64,000 nt of DNA from Pseudomonadota bacterium (GTDB lineage: Bacteria > Pseudomonadota > Gammaproteobacteria > Burkholderiales > Nitrosomonadaceae). Of the stretch, positions 36,239-46,801 are shown one piece after another. Position 1 is the first letter of the stretch. Every line of letters begins with the position of its first letter. The stretch is from the NCBI GenBank assembly GCA_018240285.1, contig JAFEGA010000015.1:42499-106498 (forward strand). Direction: 5' to 3'. The notes under the pieces are model-generated. The model was not told where the DNA came from. It did not search any database and worked only from the letters and a program-made list of their open reading frames with translations. A program made the translations under genes and the position numbers.

Positions 36239-37072
36239 ATGGGTGCATACCAATGGAATCCTAATTTCATTGATCTTTCACCCATGTTTGAACCTTTCCA
36301 CTATCTGAAGGGTTATATTGAAAATCAACAATGCTGGCCGGAGCCGGATGATCTCAATAATTTCAATTTTCCGCAAAGCCAGCAGATTTTTACCCGCTCG
36401 GGAAAACTTATTCGCTTTGTATCCCAGATTCCTGGAAAACAGGATTTCGGACAGAAATATGAATCAAGAATTTACTTGACTGGCCAAGTGCCGACAAGAC
36501 CAGAGAATTGGCACGATTTTTTTAATGCATTGGTATGGAAAGTATTTCCGCGCGCCAAATCGGCGCTCAATGAACTGCATTTTCGGGCGCAGCTGACGGA
36601 ATTATCGAATAAGGACATGAACCGATGCGGATTGAGAGACGCCGCAACGCTTTTTGATGAATCAGGCGTGATCGTCATCAGCAGTCAGGCTTCGTTAACT
36701 CAATTGATCAAAAATTTTGAATGGAAAGAATTATTTTGGCGGCAGCGTAGCGCAGTGTTGCCGTCCATGCGGTTTTTTATTTTTGGACATGGATTGTATG
36801 AAAAAGCACTGGATCCCTATACTGGAATGACTGGAAAAGCCATTATTCTGCAAGTGAATGAAACTTTCTTTGCACAAGCGCTGCGAGCTCAACTTGCTGC
36901 CATTGATTTGATGCTAGAACCTTTTTTGTTGCACACGTTATCGTCCAGTTCCGATCTCGCGCCCGTCCCTTTGTTAGGCTATCCTGGCTGGATTGAGGAT
37001 AATAACAATGAAAAATATTATGAAAATAAAAAATATTTTCGCGAGCGGCGTAAACCCAATCAAATGATATAA
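36239..37072 (+). CDS. DUF3025 domain protein
   Basis: A 277-residue soluble protein matching the DUF3025 pattern: YEXRIYLTGQVPTRPENWHD-type core (here YESRIYLTGQVPTRPENWHD), FFNALVWKVFPRAKSALN, a DESGVIVIS strand and a C-terminal LLGYPGWIEDN. The function is unknown; the conserved H/D/R residues suggest an enzyme. The Lys/Asn-rich tail (ENKKYFRERRKPNQ) is typical. Confidence 0.85.
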   Translation: MGAYQWNPNFIDLSPMFEPFHYLKGYIENQQCWPEPDDLNNFNFPQSQQIFTRSGKLIRFVSQIPGKQDFGQKYESRIYLTGQVPTRPENWHDFFNALVWKVFPRAKSALNELHFRAQLTELSNKDMNRCGLRDAATLFDESGVIVISSQASLTQLIKNFEWKELFWRQRSAVLPSMRFFIFGHGLYEKALDPYTGMTGKAIILQVNETFFAQALRAQLAAIDLMLEPFLLHTLSSSSDLAPVPLLGYPGWIEDNNNEKYYENKKYFRERRKPNQMI

Positions 37073-37220
37073 AAATATTTTTTATTGATAATGAAGCGCC
37101 GATCTGGAAAATTTCCATTAGATAACGATCAATGAACGAATTAATCTAGATGTTTTTCGAATCGTTACTGTTTTTTTGTTAAAATATAATGTTTAATTTA
37201 CTAATTTATTGGAGTATTTA

Positions 37221-37646
37221 ATGGCGATTGAAAGAACACTATCCATCATTAAACCGGATGCAGTGGCAAAGAATGTAATTGGTCAAATTTATTCTCGTTT
37301 TGAATCAAACGGTTTGAAAATTATTGCGGCGCGCATGGTGCATTTGTCGCAAGCCGATGCAGAGCAATTTTACGCGGTGCATCGTGCGCGTCCATTTTTC
37401 AATGATCTGGTTAAATTCATGATATCCGGCCCGGTGATGGTGCAAGTGCTGGAAGGAGATGATGCCATTAAGAAGAATCGCGATTTAATGGGTGCCACCG
37501 ATCCCAAGAAAGCGGAGAAAGGAACGATTCGCGCCGACTTCGCCGACAGCATCGATGCCAATGCCGTGCATGGTTCGGACGCGCCGGAAACAGCCGCTGT
37601 TGAAATCGCCTGTTTCTTCCCGGCATTGAATATCTATTCACGTTAA
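37221..37646 (+). CDS. ndk: Nucleoside diphosphate kinase
   Basis: Balances NTP pools by phosphate transfer through a histidine. The 141-residue protein from ATG 37221 (in-frame TTG at 37209) opens [15 protein letters not shown] and carries the active-site [12 protein letters not shown] with His117. A TTGGAG ribosome site precedes the ATG. It leads the conserved run ndk-rlmN-pilW-rodZ-ispG-hisS-yfgM-bamB-der. Confidence 0.97.
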   Translation: MAIERTLSIIKPDAVAKNVIGQIYSRFESNGLKIIAARMVHLSQADAEQFYAVHRARPFFNDLVKFMISGPVMVQVLEGDDAIKKNRDLMGATDPKKAEKGTIRADFADSIDANAVHGSDAPETAAVEIACFFPALNIYSR

Positions 37647-37670
37647 AACGCTCAGTTTTGTAGCTCAATA

Positions 37671-38771
37671 GTGACAATCAATCTGTTAAATTACGATGGC
37701 AAGGGTCTGGCGGATTTTTGTACCGGAATAGGTGAAAAACCTTTCCGTGCAAAACAGCTGCTACGCTGGATTCATCAGTCCGGTACCGCTGATTTTGCCG
37801 CAATGAGCGACTTGGCCAAAAGCTTGCGCGAGAAACTGGCTGCGATGGCGGTTATCGAATTGCCGCAAATCACCTATGATTCTGTGGCTGCGGACGGCAC
37901 GCGCAAATGGCTGCTCTCGGTTGGTTCCGGCAATGGTATCGAAACGGTATTTATCCCGGAAGCCAATCGCGGCACGCTCTGCGTATCCAGTCAGGTAGGG
38001 TGCGCTTTGGCATGCGCATTCTGTTCGACCGGAAAACAAGGGTTTAATCGTAATTTAACGGTAGCCGAGATCATCGGGCAGTTGTGGATTGCCAACAAAA
38101 TGATCGGATTGGAGGTCAGCGATAAGGTGCCGCAGACAAACCGGGCCGTGACTAACGTAGTCATGATGGGAATGGGCGAGCCGCTGGCTAATTTCGATAA
38201 TGTGGTTACCTCACTGGATATTATGCTGGACGATCATGCGTATGGTCTTTCCCGTCGACGTGTAACCGTCAGTACATCCGGATTGGTGCCCGCAATCGAC
38301 CGGTTGCGGGAAAGATGCCCGGTAGCTTTGGCGGTTTCCTTGCATGCACCGAACGATGCATTACGCGATCAATTGGTGCCGATTAATAAGAAGTATCCGA
38401 TCAAGGAATTATTGGCGGCTTGTCAGCGCTATCTGCCGTCCGCGCCGCGTGATTTCATCACGTTTGAATACGTTATGCTGGACGGCGTCAATGATAGCGC
38501 CGCGCATGCGCGTGAGCTTGTACAGTTGGTGCGGGATGTTCCTTGTAAATTTAATCTGATTCCATTTAATTCGTTTCATGGCTCCGGCTTTAAACGTTCA
38601 TCGGCTGAAGCCGTGCGGGTTTTCCGGGATATTTTGATGCAAGCAGGATTGGTTACCACGGTGCGGAAAACCCGTGGTGATGATATTGCCGCAGCCTGCG
38701 GTCAACTTGCTGGTCAAGTGAAAGATAAGACGCGCCGTACAGCCGGTTTAAAAATAGAGGCTGTGCGGTGA
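37671..38771 (+). CDS. rlmN: Dual-specificity rRNA/tRNA adenine C2-methyltransferase
   Basis: Radical-SAM enzyme of 366 residues that methylates A2503 of 23S rRNA and A37 of some tRNAs. The cluster motif is [11 protein letters not shown] (CxxxCxxC); the [15 protein letters not shown]-binding segment and the C-terminal [18 protein letters not shown] with the resolving Cys are intact. The start is GTG 37671; the stop overlaps the pilW start (GTGA). Confidence 0.97.
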   Translation: MTINLLNYDGKGLADFCTGIGEKPFRAKQLLRWIHQSGTADFAAMSDLAKSLREKLAAMAVIELPQITYDSVAADGTRKWLLSVGSGNGIETVFIPEANRGTLCVSSQVGCALACAFCSTGKQGFNRNLTVAEIIGQLWIANKMIGLEVSDKVPQTNRAVTNVVMMGMGEPLANFDNVVTSLDIMLDDHAYGLSRRRVTVSTSGLVPAIDRLRERCPVALAVSLHAPNDALRDQLVPINKKYPIKELLAACQRYLPSAPRDFITFEYVMLDGVNDSAAHARELVQLVRDVPCKFNLIPFNSFHGSGFKRSSAEAVRVFRDILMQAGLVTTVRKTRGDDIAAACGQLAGQVKDKTRRTAGLKIEAVR

Positions 38772-39559
38772 AAAAAAATTTGTTGCTGCTGCTTTTGGCA
38801 TTGCCGCCGGTCTTGGCAGGATTGGGCGGGTGCGTGCAACAAGCAGTGAACAACGGAATGCCGCTGCAAACTGGATCGGATCGGGCTTTGCAAAGTGCCA
38901 AAATTCATACTGAACTGGCGGCCGAATATTATTATCGCGGGCAACTCGATGTCGCCATCGAAGAAGTTAATGAAGCGTTGAAGGCTCAATCCAATTACGC
39001 GCTGGCTTACAATGTGCTGGGGTTGATTAATATGGCTTTAAATGAAAACAGCAAAGCATTGGAGAATTTTGAGCGCGCCGTCCGGCTGGCGCCGAGAAAT
39101 TCCGAAATCCGCAATAATTATGGCTGGTTTCTATGTCAGCGCTTCTCGCAACGTATGGATCAAGCGATCGAGCATTTCATGACGGCGGCCAAGGATCCGC
39201 TTTATGCCACGCCGGAGATGTCTTATGCCAACGCCGGGATTTGCGAGACAAAACGCCGGAATTACACGGAAGCAAGGCTGTTATTTCAGAAAGCATTATC
39301 CCTTCAGTCTAACTATTCGCCAGCAATAATAGGACTGATTGATATGGATTTTCAGCGCGGTAATTTAGCGGAAGCAAAATCCAAGCTGGCGCAGTTTTCG
39401 CAGAATAATCCACCCACTGCGGAGAGTCTGTTGATGGCGATAAAAATTGAGCAAGCGATGGGGAATCAGTTGGCCGTTGACAGCTATATTTTTCAGTTGC
39501 AGAAACATTTTCCTGAATCCAAAGAAATGGCCTTGATTCGAGAAGGAACGGTGAAATGA
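38768..39559 (+). CDS. pilW: Type IV pilus biogenesis lipoprotein PilW/PilF
   Basis: Outer-membrane lipoprotein of 263 residues (pilotin) that supports secretin assembly. The signal peptide ends at the lipobox GLGGC (Cys about 20). About six TPR-type helices follow ([49 protein letters not shown]). GTG start overlapping rlmN and a 4-base overlap with rodZ show tight coupling. Confidence 0.92.
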   Translation: MKKNLLLLLLALPPVLAGLGGCVQQAVNNGMPLQTGSDRALQSAKIHTELAAEYYYRGQLDVAIEEVNEALKAQSNYALAYNVLGLINMALNENSKALENFERAVRLAPRNSEIRNNYGWFLCQRFSQRMDQAIEHFMTAAKDPLYATPEMSYANAGICETKRRNYTEARLLFQKALSLQSNYSPAIIGLIDMDFQRGNLAEAKSKLAQFSQNNPPTAESLLMAIKIEQAMGNQLAVDSYIFQLQKHFPESKEMALIREGTVK

Positions 39560-40791
39560 TGAATACAACGGATGAGAAAAACAGCGGCGATCAAAAATTT
39601 ACTGAAAGCGTTCAAGCCGTTCCGGCGATGCAAGAAAATGCAGCTGTGACTGCAGAGCAGACCACTTTAATCGATCAACCTAAAGAGGATTTCAATACGT
39701 TGGCGTCCGGCGCTGATCATCAACGCAGGCAACTTCAAACCAATAATAATTACAACAGTATGAATGAGCCTTTTGATAATCAACCGGCAACAAATGAATT
39801 CAACAGCATCGACTCGGCGAGTGTTGTGCAAAGTGTCGGACATTTATTGCGCAACGCGCGAATGGCCAAAGGCATGAGCATCGATGAAGTATCGCGGCAA
39901 TTGCGGCTTTCCGTGCCACAAATTGAAGCGATAGAAAAAGAAGATTTTGAGCGAATACCCGGGCGCACCTTTTTACGCGGTTTTATTCGCAATTATGCCC
40001 ATCTCGTACAATTGAATCCGGCCCCGTTGCTGCAAATGCTTCCGGCATCGACGCGGGTAGTGTCAACCTATGAACGCACCCCGTTCAAGAACAAACAAAT
40101 ATCGTTTTCCTCGAATCGCGAGGCTCCGGGGAATCACTCGTTGATTATTGCTGTCATTTTGCTTGTTATCGTATTAGGTGCATATTTTCTCTTTGAGAAT
40201 GGCGGTTGGAATAAGAATTCCGATTCCAGCATCGCAAGTGAAGAAACGAAGATTGAATCCGCAACAGCTTCAGTGGATATTCAATTGCCCTTGTCTGCGG
40301 CTGTTAAGAATTCAACCGGCGCGCCAGTGAATAAATCATCCGAAGTCACCCATACTGCACGTAGTCCGGAAAATGCTGAAACAGCGGCGGACGTAAAAAC
40401 AACCACTGTAGCAGTCGACATTAAGCCCGTTGTAGAGAAGAGTGGAAAAACTGAGAAAACCGAAAAAATAGAGAAGGCTGAAAAAGCCGAGAAAGCGGAA
40501 AAAACCGAAAAAGCCGAGAAAATAGAAAAAAAAGCGGATACGCCCAAAAACATAGGTCATTTATATTTCAAATTTACTGCTGACTCTTGGGTCAAAGTTG
40601 TTGATGGCGCTGGTACTTCTGTATTCGAACAACTCAAGAAGGGCGGTAGCGAGCAGATGGTCACCGGCAAGAGACCGTTGTCGATCGTGATAGGCAATGC
40701 ATCGGGGGTTAATCTCACCTATAATGATAAGGAAATCGATATTTCATCCTACAAAAAGCAAGGTGGAACCGCGCGTTTCACGCTCGAATAA
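39556..40791 (+). CDS. rodZ: RodZ-like cell-shape protein (HTH, TM, DUF4115)
   Basis: Bitopic membrane protein of 411 residues expected to tie MreB to the cell-wall machinery. A polar Gln/Asn-rich N-terminus (1-90) precedes the HTH domain (about 94-150, LRNARMAKGMSIDEVSRQL), a membrane helix (about 194-212, LIIAVILLVIVLGAYFLF), a periplasmic spacer ending in a charged EKx repeat (about 298-328), and a C-terminal DUF4115 beta domain (from GHLYFKFTADSWVKV). The long N-terminal extension and the repeat are unusual for RodZ. Confidence 0.9.
   Translation: MMNTTDEKNSGDQKFTESVQAVPAMQENAAVTAEQTTLIDQPKEDFNTLASGADHQRRQLQTNNNYNSMNEPFDNQPATNEFNSIDSASVVQSVGHLLRNARMAKGMSIDEVSRQLRLSVPQIEAIEKEDFERIPGRTFLRGFIRNYAHLVQLNPAPLLQMLPASTRVVSTYERTPFKNKQISFSSNREAPGNHSLIIAVILLVIVLGAYFLFENGGWNKNSDSSIASEETKIESATASVDIQLPLSAAVKNSTGAPVNKSSEVTHTARSPENAETAADVKTTTVAVDIKPVVEKSGKTEKTEKIEKAEKAEKAEKTEKAEKIEKKADTPKNIGHLYFKFTADSWVKVVDGAGTSVFEQLKKGGSEQMVTGKRPLSIVIGNASGVNLTYNDKEIDISSYKKQGGTARFTLE
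40446..40536 (+). repeat. Low-complexity EKx-coding tandem repeat in rodZ
   Basis: About ten degenerate 9-base units encode Glu-Lys followed by Thr, Ala or Ile. The units are imperfect at the base level, so recent slippage is not obvious. Length variation between strains is likely. Confidence 0.75.
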
Positions 40792-40829
40792 AAGTACCTG
40801 TAATCTTTTGATCTCAATACCATTAAATT

Positions 40830-42068
40830 ATGTCTGACAATAGTTCTTTAATAAATCGCCGGCCCAGTGTGGGTGTCCGGGTTGGCTCAGTTATGGTGGG
40901 CGGCGGCGCGCCAGTCGTGGTGCAATCCATGACCAACACCGATACAGTGGATGAAGTTGCCACAACTGAACAAGTGGCGCAATTGGCGCGCGCCGGCTCC
41001 GAGCTGGTGCGTATTACCGTTAATTCGATGGAAGCGGCGAAAGCGGTGGCGGGAATTCGCGCGCGTCTGGATGATATGGGATGCCATGTGCCGTTAGTGG
41101 GTGATTTCCATTTCAACGGCCACAAGCTGTTGACCAGTTATCCGGAGTGCGCGCAAGCGCTGGCCAAACTACGAATCAATCCCGGCAACGTCGGACACGG
41201 CAAGAAACGCGACGAGCAATTTAGCACATTGATCGAAATCGCCTGTAAGTACGACAAACCGGTACGCATCGGTGTTAACTGGGGAAGCCTGGATCCGGAA
41301 ATGCTGGCGCGCATCATGGATGAGAATGCCGCTTCCAGTGATCCGCAAGACGCCAAATACGTCATGCGCGAGGCGTTGATTACATCGGCGCTGGAGAGCG
41401 CGGCCAAGGCGGAGGAGATCGGTCTGCCGCGCAGCAAAATTGTGCTGTCTTGCAAAGTGAGCGGTGTGCAGGATTTGATTATGGTCTACCGGGAACTGGC
41501 CAAGCGTTGCGATTATGCGTTACACCTCGGCTTGACCGAAGCGGGTATGGGTTCGAAGGGTATCGTGGCGTCGACGGCGGCGTTGGCTGTACTGCTGCAG
41601 GAAGGCATCGGCGATACCATCCGTATCTCGCTGACGCCAGAACCGGGCGGAACGCGTTCGCGCGAAGTGATCGTGGCGCAGGAAATTCTGCAAACCATGG
41701 GATTACGCGCTTTTGTTCCGCTGGTAGCCGCATGCCCGGGATGTGGACGCACCACCAGCACGTATTTCCAGGAGCTGGCGGAAAGCATTCAAGCGTATGT
41801 ACGCGACGAAATGGTGGTGTGGCGGGAGCAATACGATGGCGTGGAAAATATGACGCTGGCGGTCATGGGGTGCGTGGTGAATGGCCCGGGTGAAAGCAAG
41901 CATGCCAATATCGGCATCAGCCTGCCAGGTTCCGGCGAGACTCCGGTAGCGCCGGTGTTCGTTGACGGTCAAAAAACAGTCACTTTGAAAGGCGATAATA
42001 TCGCCAACGAATTCCGTGCCATTGTCGATCGTTATGTCAGCGAAAAGTATCCGAGAAAAGCTGTCTGA
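40830..42068 (+). CDS. ispG: 4-hydroxy-3-methylbut-2-enyl diphosphate synthase
   Basis: Penultimate [4Fe-4S] enzyme of the MEP isoprenoid pathway, 412 residues (long proteobacterial form). [11 protein letters not shown] at the N-terminus, [16 protein letters not shown], the cluster cysteines in CPGCGRTT, and [10 protein letters not shown] are present. Its stop shares a base with the hisS ATG. Confidence 0.97.
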   Translation: MSDNSSLINRRPSVGVRVGSVMVGGGAPVVVQSMTNTDTVDEVATTEQVAQLARAGSELVRITVNSMEAAKAVAGIRARLDDMGCHVPLVGDFHFNGHKLLTSYPECAQALAKLRINPGNVGHGKKRDEQFSTLIEIACKYDKPVRIGVNWGSLDPEMLARIMDENAASSDPQDAKYVMREALITSALESAAKAEEIGLPRSKIVLSCKVSGVQDLIMVYRELAKRCDYALHLGLTEAGMGSKGIVASTAALAVLLQEGIGDTIRISLTPEPGGTRSREVIVAQEILQTMGLRAFVPLVAACPGCGRTTSTYFQELAESIQAYVRDEMVVWREQYDGVENMTLAVMGCVVNGPGESKHANIGISLPGSGETPVAPVFVDGQKTVTLKGDNIANEFRAIVDRYVSEKYPRKAV

Positions 42069-43345
42069 TGGCTAGTGGCGTAAAAGCGATCCGCGGGATG
42101 AATGACATCCTGCCGGATGAATCGTATTTGTGGGCGCATTTTGAGCAAACTGTGCAGCGTTGGCTTGCCGCTTACGGTTATCGCAATATCCGCACGCCGA
42201 TCGTCGAACAGACTGATTTGTTTATCCGTTCCATTGGCGAAGTGACCGACATTGTGGAAAAAGAGATGTATACCTTTGTCGATCATCTCAACAATGACAG
42301 TTTGACGCTACGGCCGGAAGGCACCGCTTCCTGTGTGCGTGCGGTGATCGAACATAGTTTGTTATATTCCGGCCCGCAACGCTTGTATTATTCCGGCCCG
42401 ATGTTCCGGCATGAGCGTCCGCAAAAGGGCCGTTACCGGCAGTTTCACCAGGTCGGTGTGGAAGCGCTGGGTTATGCCGGACCGGATATCGATGCGGAAT
42501 TAATCGTGATGTGCGCGCGTCTGTGGAATTTGCTGGGAATTTCCGGTTTGCGGCTGGAGATCAGCACGCTGGGAAACACCGAAGCGCGCGCGTTACATCG
42601 TTCCCGGCTGATCAAATACTTCGAGCAACATCGCGATGTGCTCGATGAAGATTCATTGCGGCGCTTGCATACCAATCCCTTGCGCATCCTCGATAGCAAG
42701 AATCCAGCCATGCAAGGCATCATCGAGAATGCGCCGAAGTTGATGGACGATCTGGATGCCGAATCGCTCAGCCATTTTGAATCCTTGCAACAAATCTTGC
42801 GCGAACAGGGGATTAATTTTGAAATTAATCTGCGTTTGGTTAGAGGACTGGATTACTACAATCGCACGGTTTTCGAATGGGTGACCGATAAGCTCGGCGC
42901 GCAAGGGACTGTCTGTGCGGGCGGGCGTTACGATGGTTTGATCGAGCAAGTAGGAGGAAAACCTGCGCCTGCTTGCGGCTTTGCCATGGGCATCGAGCGT
43001 TTGCTTGCGCTGATGCAGGAATGCGGCGGCAAGATCTCGCAACCGGTGCCGGATATTTATATCGTGCATCAAGGAGAGCAGGCGGCGGGCTATGCGTGGA
43101 AGTGCGCCGAATCGCTCCGCGATCAAGGTTTTGATGTCATTCTGCATTGCGGCGGCGGCAGCTTTAAATCGCAAATGAAGAAAGCCGATGCTTGCGGCGC
43201 GCGCTATGCCATGATTATCGGTGACGATGAATGCAAGGCGCAAGAGGTGACGCTGAAGCCGTTGCGCGAACCGGTTGAACAAGCCAGCGTGAAACTGGAA
43301 CTTGTTGCTGAATTGATTAATAACAAAGAATCACACTATCAATAA
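42068..43345 (+). CDS. hisS: Histidine--tRNA ligase
   Basis: Class II synthetase of 425 residues. Motif 2 [18 protein letters not shown], the histidine motifs [15 protein letters not shown] and [14 protein letters not shown], motif 3 [10 protein letters not shown], and a C-terminal anticodon-binding domain are all intact. It abuts ispG (TGATG) and precedes yfgM by 24 bases. Confidence 0.98.
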   Translation: MASGVKAIRGMNDILPDESYLWAHFEQTVQRWLAAYGYRNIRTPIVEQTDLFIRSIGEVTDIVEKEMYTFVDHLNNDSLTLRPEGTASCVRAVIEHSLLYSGPQRLYYSGPMFRHERPQKGRYRQFHQVGVEALGYAGPDIDAELIVMCARLWNLLGISGLRLEISTLGNTEARALHRSRLIKYFEQHRDVLDEDSLRRLHTNPLRILDSKNPAMQGIIENAPKLMDDLDAESLSHFESLQQILREQGINFEINLRLVRGLDYYNRTVFEWVTDKLGAQGTVCAGGRYDGLIEQVGGKPAPACGFAMGIERLLALMQECGGKISQPVPDIYIVHQGEQAAGYAWKCAESLRDQGFDVILHCGGGSFKSQMKKADACGARYAMIIGDDECKAQEVTLKPLREPVEQASVKLELVAELINNKESHYQ

Positions 43346-43369
43346 ACTGGCGTTAATTAGGAAAATACC

Positions 43370-44005
43370 ATGGCATACTCTCATGAAGATCAGGAAAGAA
43401 TCGAAGGACTCGCGGCCTGGTGGAAACGCTACGGCAATGCGATCACCATTGTGTTGACAGCGATTCTGGTCGCGGCCGGGGGTACTAAGGCCTGGCAATA
43501 TTATCAGCAGAAGCAGGCGTTGCAGGCAGCCGATTTGTACGCTTTATTGCAGCAAGTGCAAACCGGCGGCGATGCGGCGAAAATCAACGACGCGGCGCAG
43601 CTGCTGAAAGAAGGATATCCTTCCAGCGGTTACGCGCCCCGCGCGGCGCTGATCGCCGCGCAAGCGGATGTTCAAGCGGGCAATAACAAGCGCGCGATAC
43701 AAAACCTGCAATGGATTATCGATCACGCCAAGGAAACGGAAATGCACGATGTAGCGCGACTGAGAATATCCGGTATTTTGCTCGACGAAGGTAAGTACGA
43801 TGAAGCATTACGGACGTTGAGCACCGGACATGGTAAAGCATTCTCAGGATTGTATTTGGATCGTAAGGGAGATATTCAGGTAGCGGCGGGTAAAATTGCC
43901 GAAGCCAAGCTGAGTTACCAAGAGGCAATCGACAAATTAAGCAAGAGTAACAATTACTTCAATATCGTCCAAATGAAATTGGATGCATTGGGTGTTTCCG
44001 ATTAG
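43370..44005 (+). CDS. yfgM: YfgM/AncA-type membrane-anchored TPR protein
   Basis: A 211-residue inner-membrane protein with one helix (about residues 25-42, AITIVLTAILVAAGGTKAW) and periplasmic tetratricopeptide-like repeats. In E. coli YfgM associates with the SecYEG-PpiD translocon. Its position between hisS and bamB is conserved across proteobacteria and supports the call. Confidence 0.92.
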   Translation: MAYSHEDQERIEGLAAWWKRYGNAITIVLTAILVAAGGTKAWQYYQQKQALQAADLYALLQQVQTGGDAAKINDAAQLLKEGYPSSGYAPRAALIAAQADVQAGNNKRAIQNLQWIIDHAKETEMHDVARLRISGILLDEGKYDEALRTLSTGHGKAFSGLYLDRKGDIQVAAGKIAEAKLSYQEAIDKLSKSNNYFNIVQMKLDALGVSD

Positions 44006-44017
44006 ATTACGCATACA

Positions 44018-45244
44018 GTGACTATTCTGCTGGATTCCGCCCGGTCTTTCGGGCGATTATTTTACTGCGGATTGATTTGTGCATTAGTGCTGCCAGGGTG
44101 TGGCACGATGAATCCTTTTGATATGCGTATCATTGAGTCCATGAGTACGGGTATATCCGATTTGCTCGTTACTGATGAACCGATTGTCTACGACAAGGAA
44201 GAATTGGCTGCTTTAAAAGCGGTTGAGCGTATTCCGCTGAAGTGGAAGGATAAAGTCAGCGAGAACGAGATTGCTTCTTTCTATACTGCATACGACAATG
44301 GTGCAGTCTATGTGGCTGATGAAGCTGGAAAACTGACTAAATATAATGCCGCGACGGGTAAGCAAGAGTGGCAGGTCAAAACCAAAAGCAAGTTCTCCGC
44401 CGGCGTGGGTATTGGCGAAGGATTGATTCTGATCGGAACATTCAAGGGAGAGGTGCTGGCCTATAATGAGTCCGGTCATATGTTATGGCAATCACCGGTT
44501 ACCAGCGAAATTCTGAGTCCGCCGCAAGTGCAAAATAATGTTGTCGCCGTGCGCACTGTCGATGGCCGTATCTTCGCGCTCGACGCCATCGATGGCAGAC
44601 GAAAGTGGATTTACCAAGGTGCAACACCATCTTTGACGGTGCGCAGTACAGCCGGGATAACGCTGGCGCACGGCGCGATATTTGCCGGCTTTCCTGGTGG
44701 AAAAATGATTGCGATGAGTTTATTCAACGGCAATATCGGTTGGGAAGCCGCCGTTTCACAACCGCGTGGCGTGACTGAACTGGAGCGCATGACAGATATT
44801 ACCAGTGCGCCGGTCGTGAATGACCGCCTGGTATGCGCGGCTGCCTATCGTGGCCGTGTCGCGTGTTTTGCCATTAACGATGGCGCGCCAATCTGGGCAC
44901 GCGAATCTTCCAGCAGCGCCGGTCTGGTAATGGATAATGATTATGTGTATGTAACCGAGGAGAACGGTGTGGTGGCCGCGTACGATTTGCTCAGCGGTGC
45001 TAGCATGTGGAAACAAGGCCGGCTGGGCAGCAAGAAACTCACCCGGCCTGTCATTACCGGACAATATATTGTGGTCGGAGACGATCAGGGTTATGTCAAT
45101 TTGTTGCGCAACTATGACGGCGCTTTGATTGCCCGCGCCGCCACCGATGGCAGCATGATTCATAATGCCGCCAGCCTGTTGCCGGATGGATTTACGGTGC
45201 AGACAGCCGATGGCGGTGTTTATGCTTTCAGCACGCAATTCTAG
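44018..45244 (+). CDS. bamB: Outer-membrane assembly lipoprotein BamB
   Basis: Eight-bladed beta-propeller lipoprotein of the BAM complex, 408 residues. GTG start; the signal peptide ends at the lipobox LPGC. PQQ-like blade repeats recur (AATGKQEWQVKTK, DAIDGRRKWIYQG, LFNGNIGWEAAVS). Twelve bases follow yfgM, and der lies downstream in the canonical order. Confidence 0.96.
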   Translation: MTILLDSARSFGRLFYCGLICALVLPGCGTMNPFDMRIIESMSTGISDLLVTDEPIVYDKEELAALKAVERIPLKWKDKVSENEIASFYTAYDNGAVYVADEAGKLTKYNAATGKQEWQVKTKSKFSAGVGIGEGLILIGTFKGEVLAYNESGHMLWQSPVTSEILSPPQVQNNVVAVRTVDGRIFALDAIDGRRKWIYQGATPSLTVRSTAGITLAHGAIFAGFPGGKMIAMSLFNGNIGWEAAVSQPRGVTELERMTDITSAPVVNDRLVCAAAYRGRVACFAINDGAPIWARESSSSAGLVMDNDYVYVTEENGVVAAYDLLSGASMWKQGRLGSKKLTRPVITGQYIVVGDDQGYVNLLRNYDGALIARAATDGSMIHNAASLLPDGFTVQTADGGVYAFSTQF

Positions 45245-45308
45245 CAATTTCATATTCTTTTTTTTCCATCTAGCAGCACACAACGTGTTACGGTAGCCGC
45301 AAAAAATC

Positions 45309-46706
45309 ATGAAACCCACCCTTGTTCTGGTTGGCCGTCCGAATGTCGGCAAATCGACTTTATTTAACCGCCTGACCCGCACGCGCGATGCCATCGTCGC
45401 GGACATTCCCGGTTTGACGCGGGACCGGCATTACGGTCAAGGCAGGGTGGGGGACAAGCCCTATCTGGTCATGGACACCGGCGGTCTCGAGCCGGTCGTC
45501 AAGGACGGCATTTTGCACGCCATGGCGAAACAGACGCTGCAAGCGATCGACGAAGCGGACAAAGTATTGTTCATCGTCGACGGCCGCCAGGGTGTGACCG
45601 CGCACGATAAAATCATCGCCGAACAATTGCGTAAATCCGGGCAAAAAATTTTGCTGGTGGTGAATAAAACCGAAGGCATGGCGACCGCTGTCGTTACGGC
45701 GGAGTTTTTCGAGTTAGGTCTGGGCGAACCGCATGCGATTTCCGCGATGCATGGCGATAACATCCAGGAACTCGCCGATGTGGCACTGGCGGATTTTCCC
45801 GATGCCGAAGAGGAAGAACCGGAAAGCAAGCATCCTAAAATCGCCATCGTCGGCCGTCCGAATGTCGGCAAATCGACATTGATCAATACACTGCTCGGCG
45901 AAGAGCGGGTGATCGCATTCGATCAGCCGGGCACCACGCGCGACAGCATTTATATCGATTTTACCCACAAGGACAAGCAATACACGCTGATCGATACAGC
46001 TGGATTGCGCCGCCGCGGCCAGGTGCATGAAACCGTGGAAAAATTCTCCGTGATCAAAACGCTGCAAACGATCGAGGACGCCAATGTCGTGGTGCTGGTG
46101 CTGGACGCGCGCAATGAAATTTCCGACCAGGATGCGCATATTGCTGGATTTATCCTGGAAACCGGCCGTGCGCTGGTGATCGTGGTGAATAAATGGGATG
46201 GTTTGGACGACTACCAGCGCGACACCATCAAACGCGAATTGAACCGAAAATTGGCTTTCTTGGGTTTTGCGCAATTGCACTATATTTCTGCATTGCACGG
46301 CACCGGCATGAAAAATCTGTTGCCTTCGATTGACGCTGCTTATGCTGCGGCTATGGTGCATTTGCCGACACCGAAACTGACACGCGCATTGATCGCCGCC
46401 GTCGCGAAACATCCGCCGCCGCGCGGCGGCATGTCACGCCCGAAAATGCGCTATGCGCATCAAGGCGGTTCCAATCCGCCGCTGATCATCGTGCACGGTA
46501 GCATGCTCGAACATGTGCCGGATAGTTACCGGCGTTATCTGGAAAACACCTTCCGCGAAACTTTCAAATTGAGCGGTACGCCGCTGCGCGTCGATTTTAA
46601 AGTCGGACACAATCCCTACGCCGACAAGAAACCCGCCCCGCCGACCGAGGATGAATTGCGCCGCGCGCATAACCGGCGGCGCCGTAATCGCAAGAAATAT
46701 GGTTAA
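45309..46706 (+). CDS. der: Ribosome assembly GTPase Der
   Basis: Double-G-domain GTPase for 50S subunit maturation, 465 residues. Two [10 protein letters not shown]-loops (about residues 8 and 181), DTGGL and DTAGL switch motifs, NKTEG (variant of NKxD) and NKWD, and a C-terminal KH-like domain with a basic RRRNRKKYG tail. It ends the block that begins at ndk; the commonly downstream hfq-hflX are not here. Confidence 0.97.
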   Translation: MKPTLVLVGRPNVGKSTLFNRLTRTRDAIVADIPGLTRDRHYGQGRVGDKPYLVMDTGGLEPVVKDGILHAMAKQTLQAIDEADKVLFIVDGRQGVTAHDKIIAEQLRKSGQKILLVVNKTEGMATAVVTAEFFELGLGEPHAISAMHGDNIQELADVALADFPDAEEEEPESKHPKIAIVGRPNVGKSTLINTLLGEERVIAFDQPGTTRDSIYIDFTHKDKQYTLIDTAGLRRRGQVHETVEKFSVIKTLQTIEDANVVVLVLDARNEISDQDAHIAGFILETGRALVIVVNKWDGLDDYQRDTIKRELNRKLAFLGFAQLHYISALHGTGMKNLLPSIDAAYAAAMVHLPTPKLTRALIAAVAKHPPPRGGMSRPKMRYAHQGGSNPPLIIVHGSMLEHVPDSYRRYLENTFRETFKLSGTPLRVDFKVGHNPYADKKPAPPTEDELRRAHNRRRRNRKKYG

Positions 46707-46801
46707 ATCGCAATAACCGGCCGAGGCGGGGTGACTGCGGTTGCAATCATCAAACTTCGCGTCTTTTGTCTGCCGGTTAATCAATTGAGGCGGATAAATC
46801 C

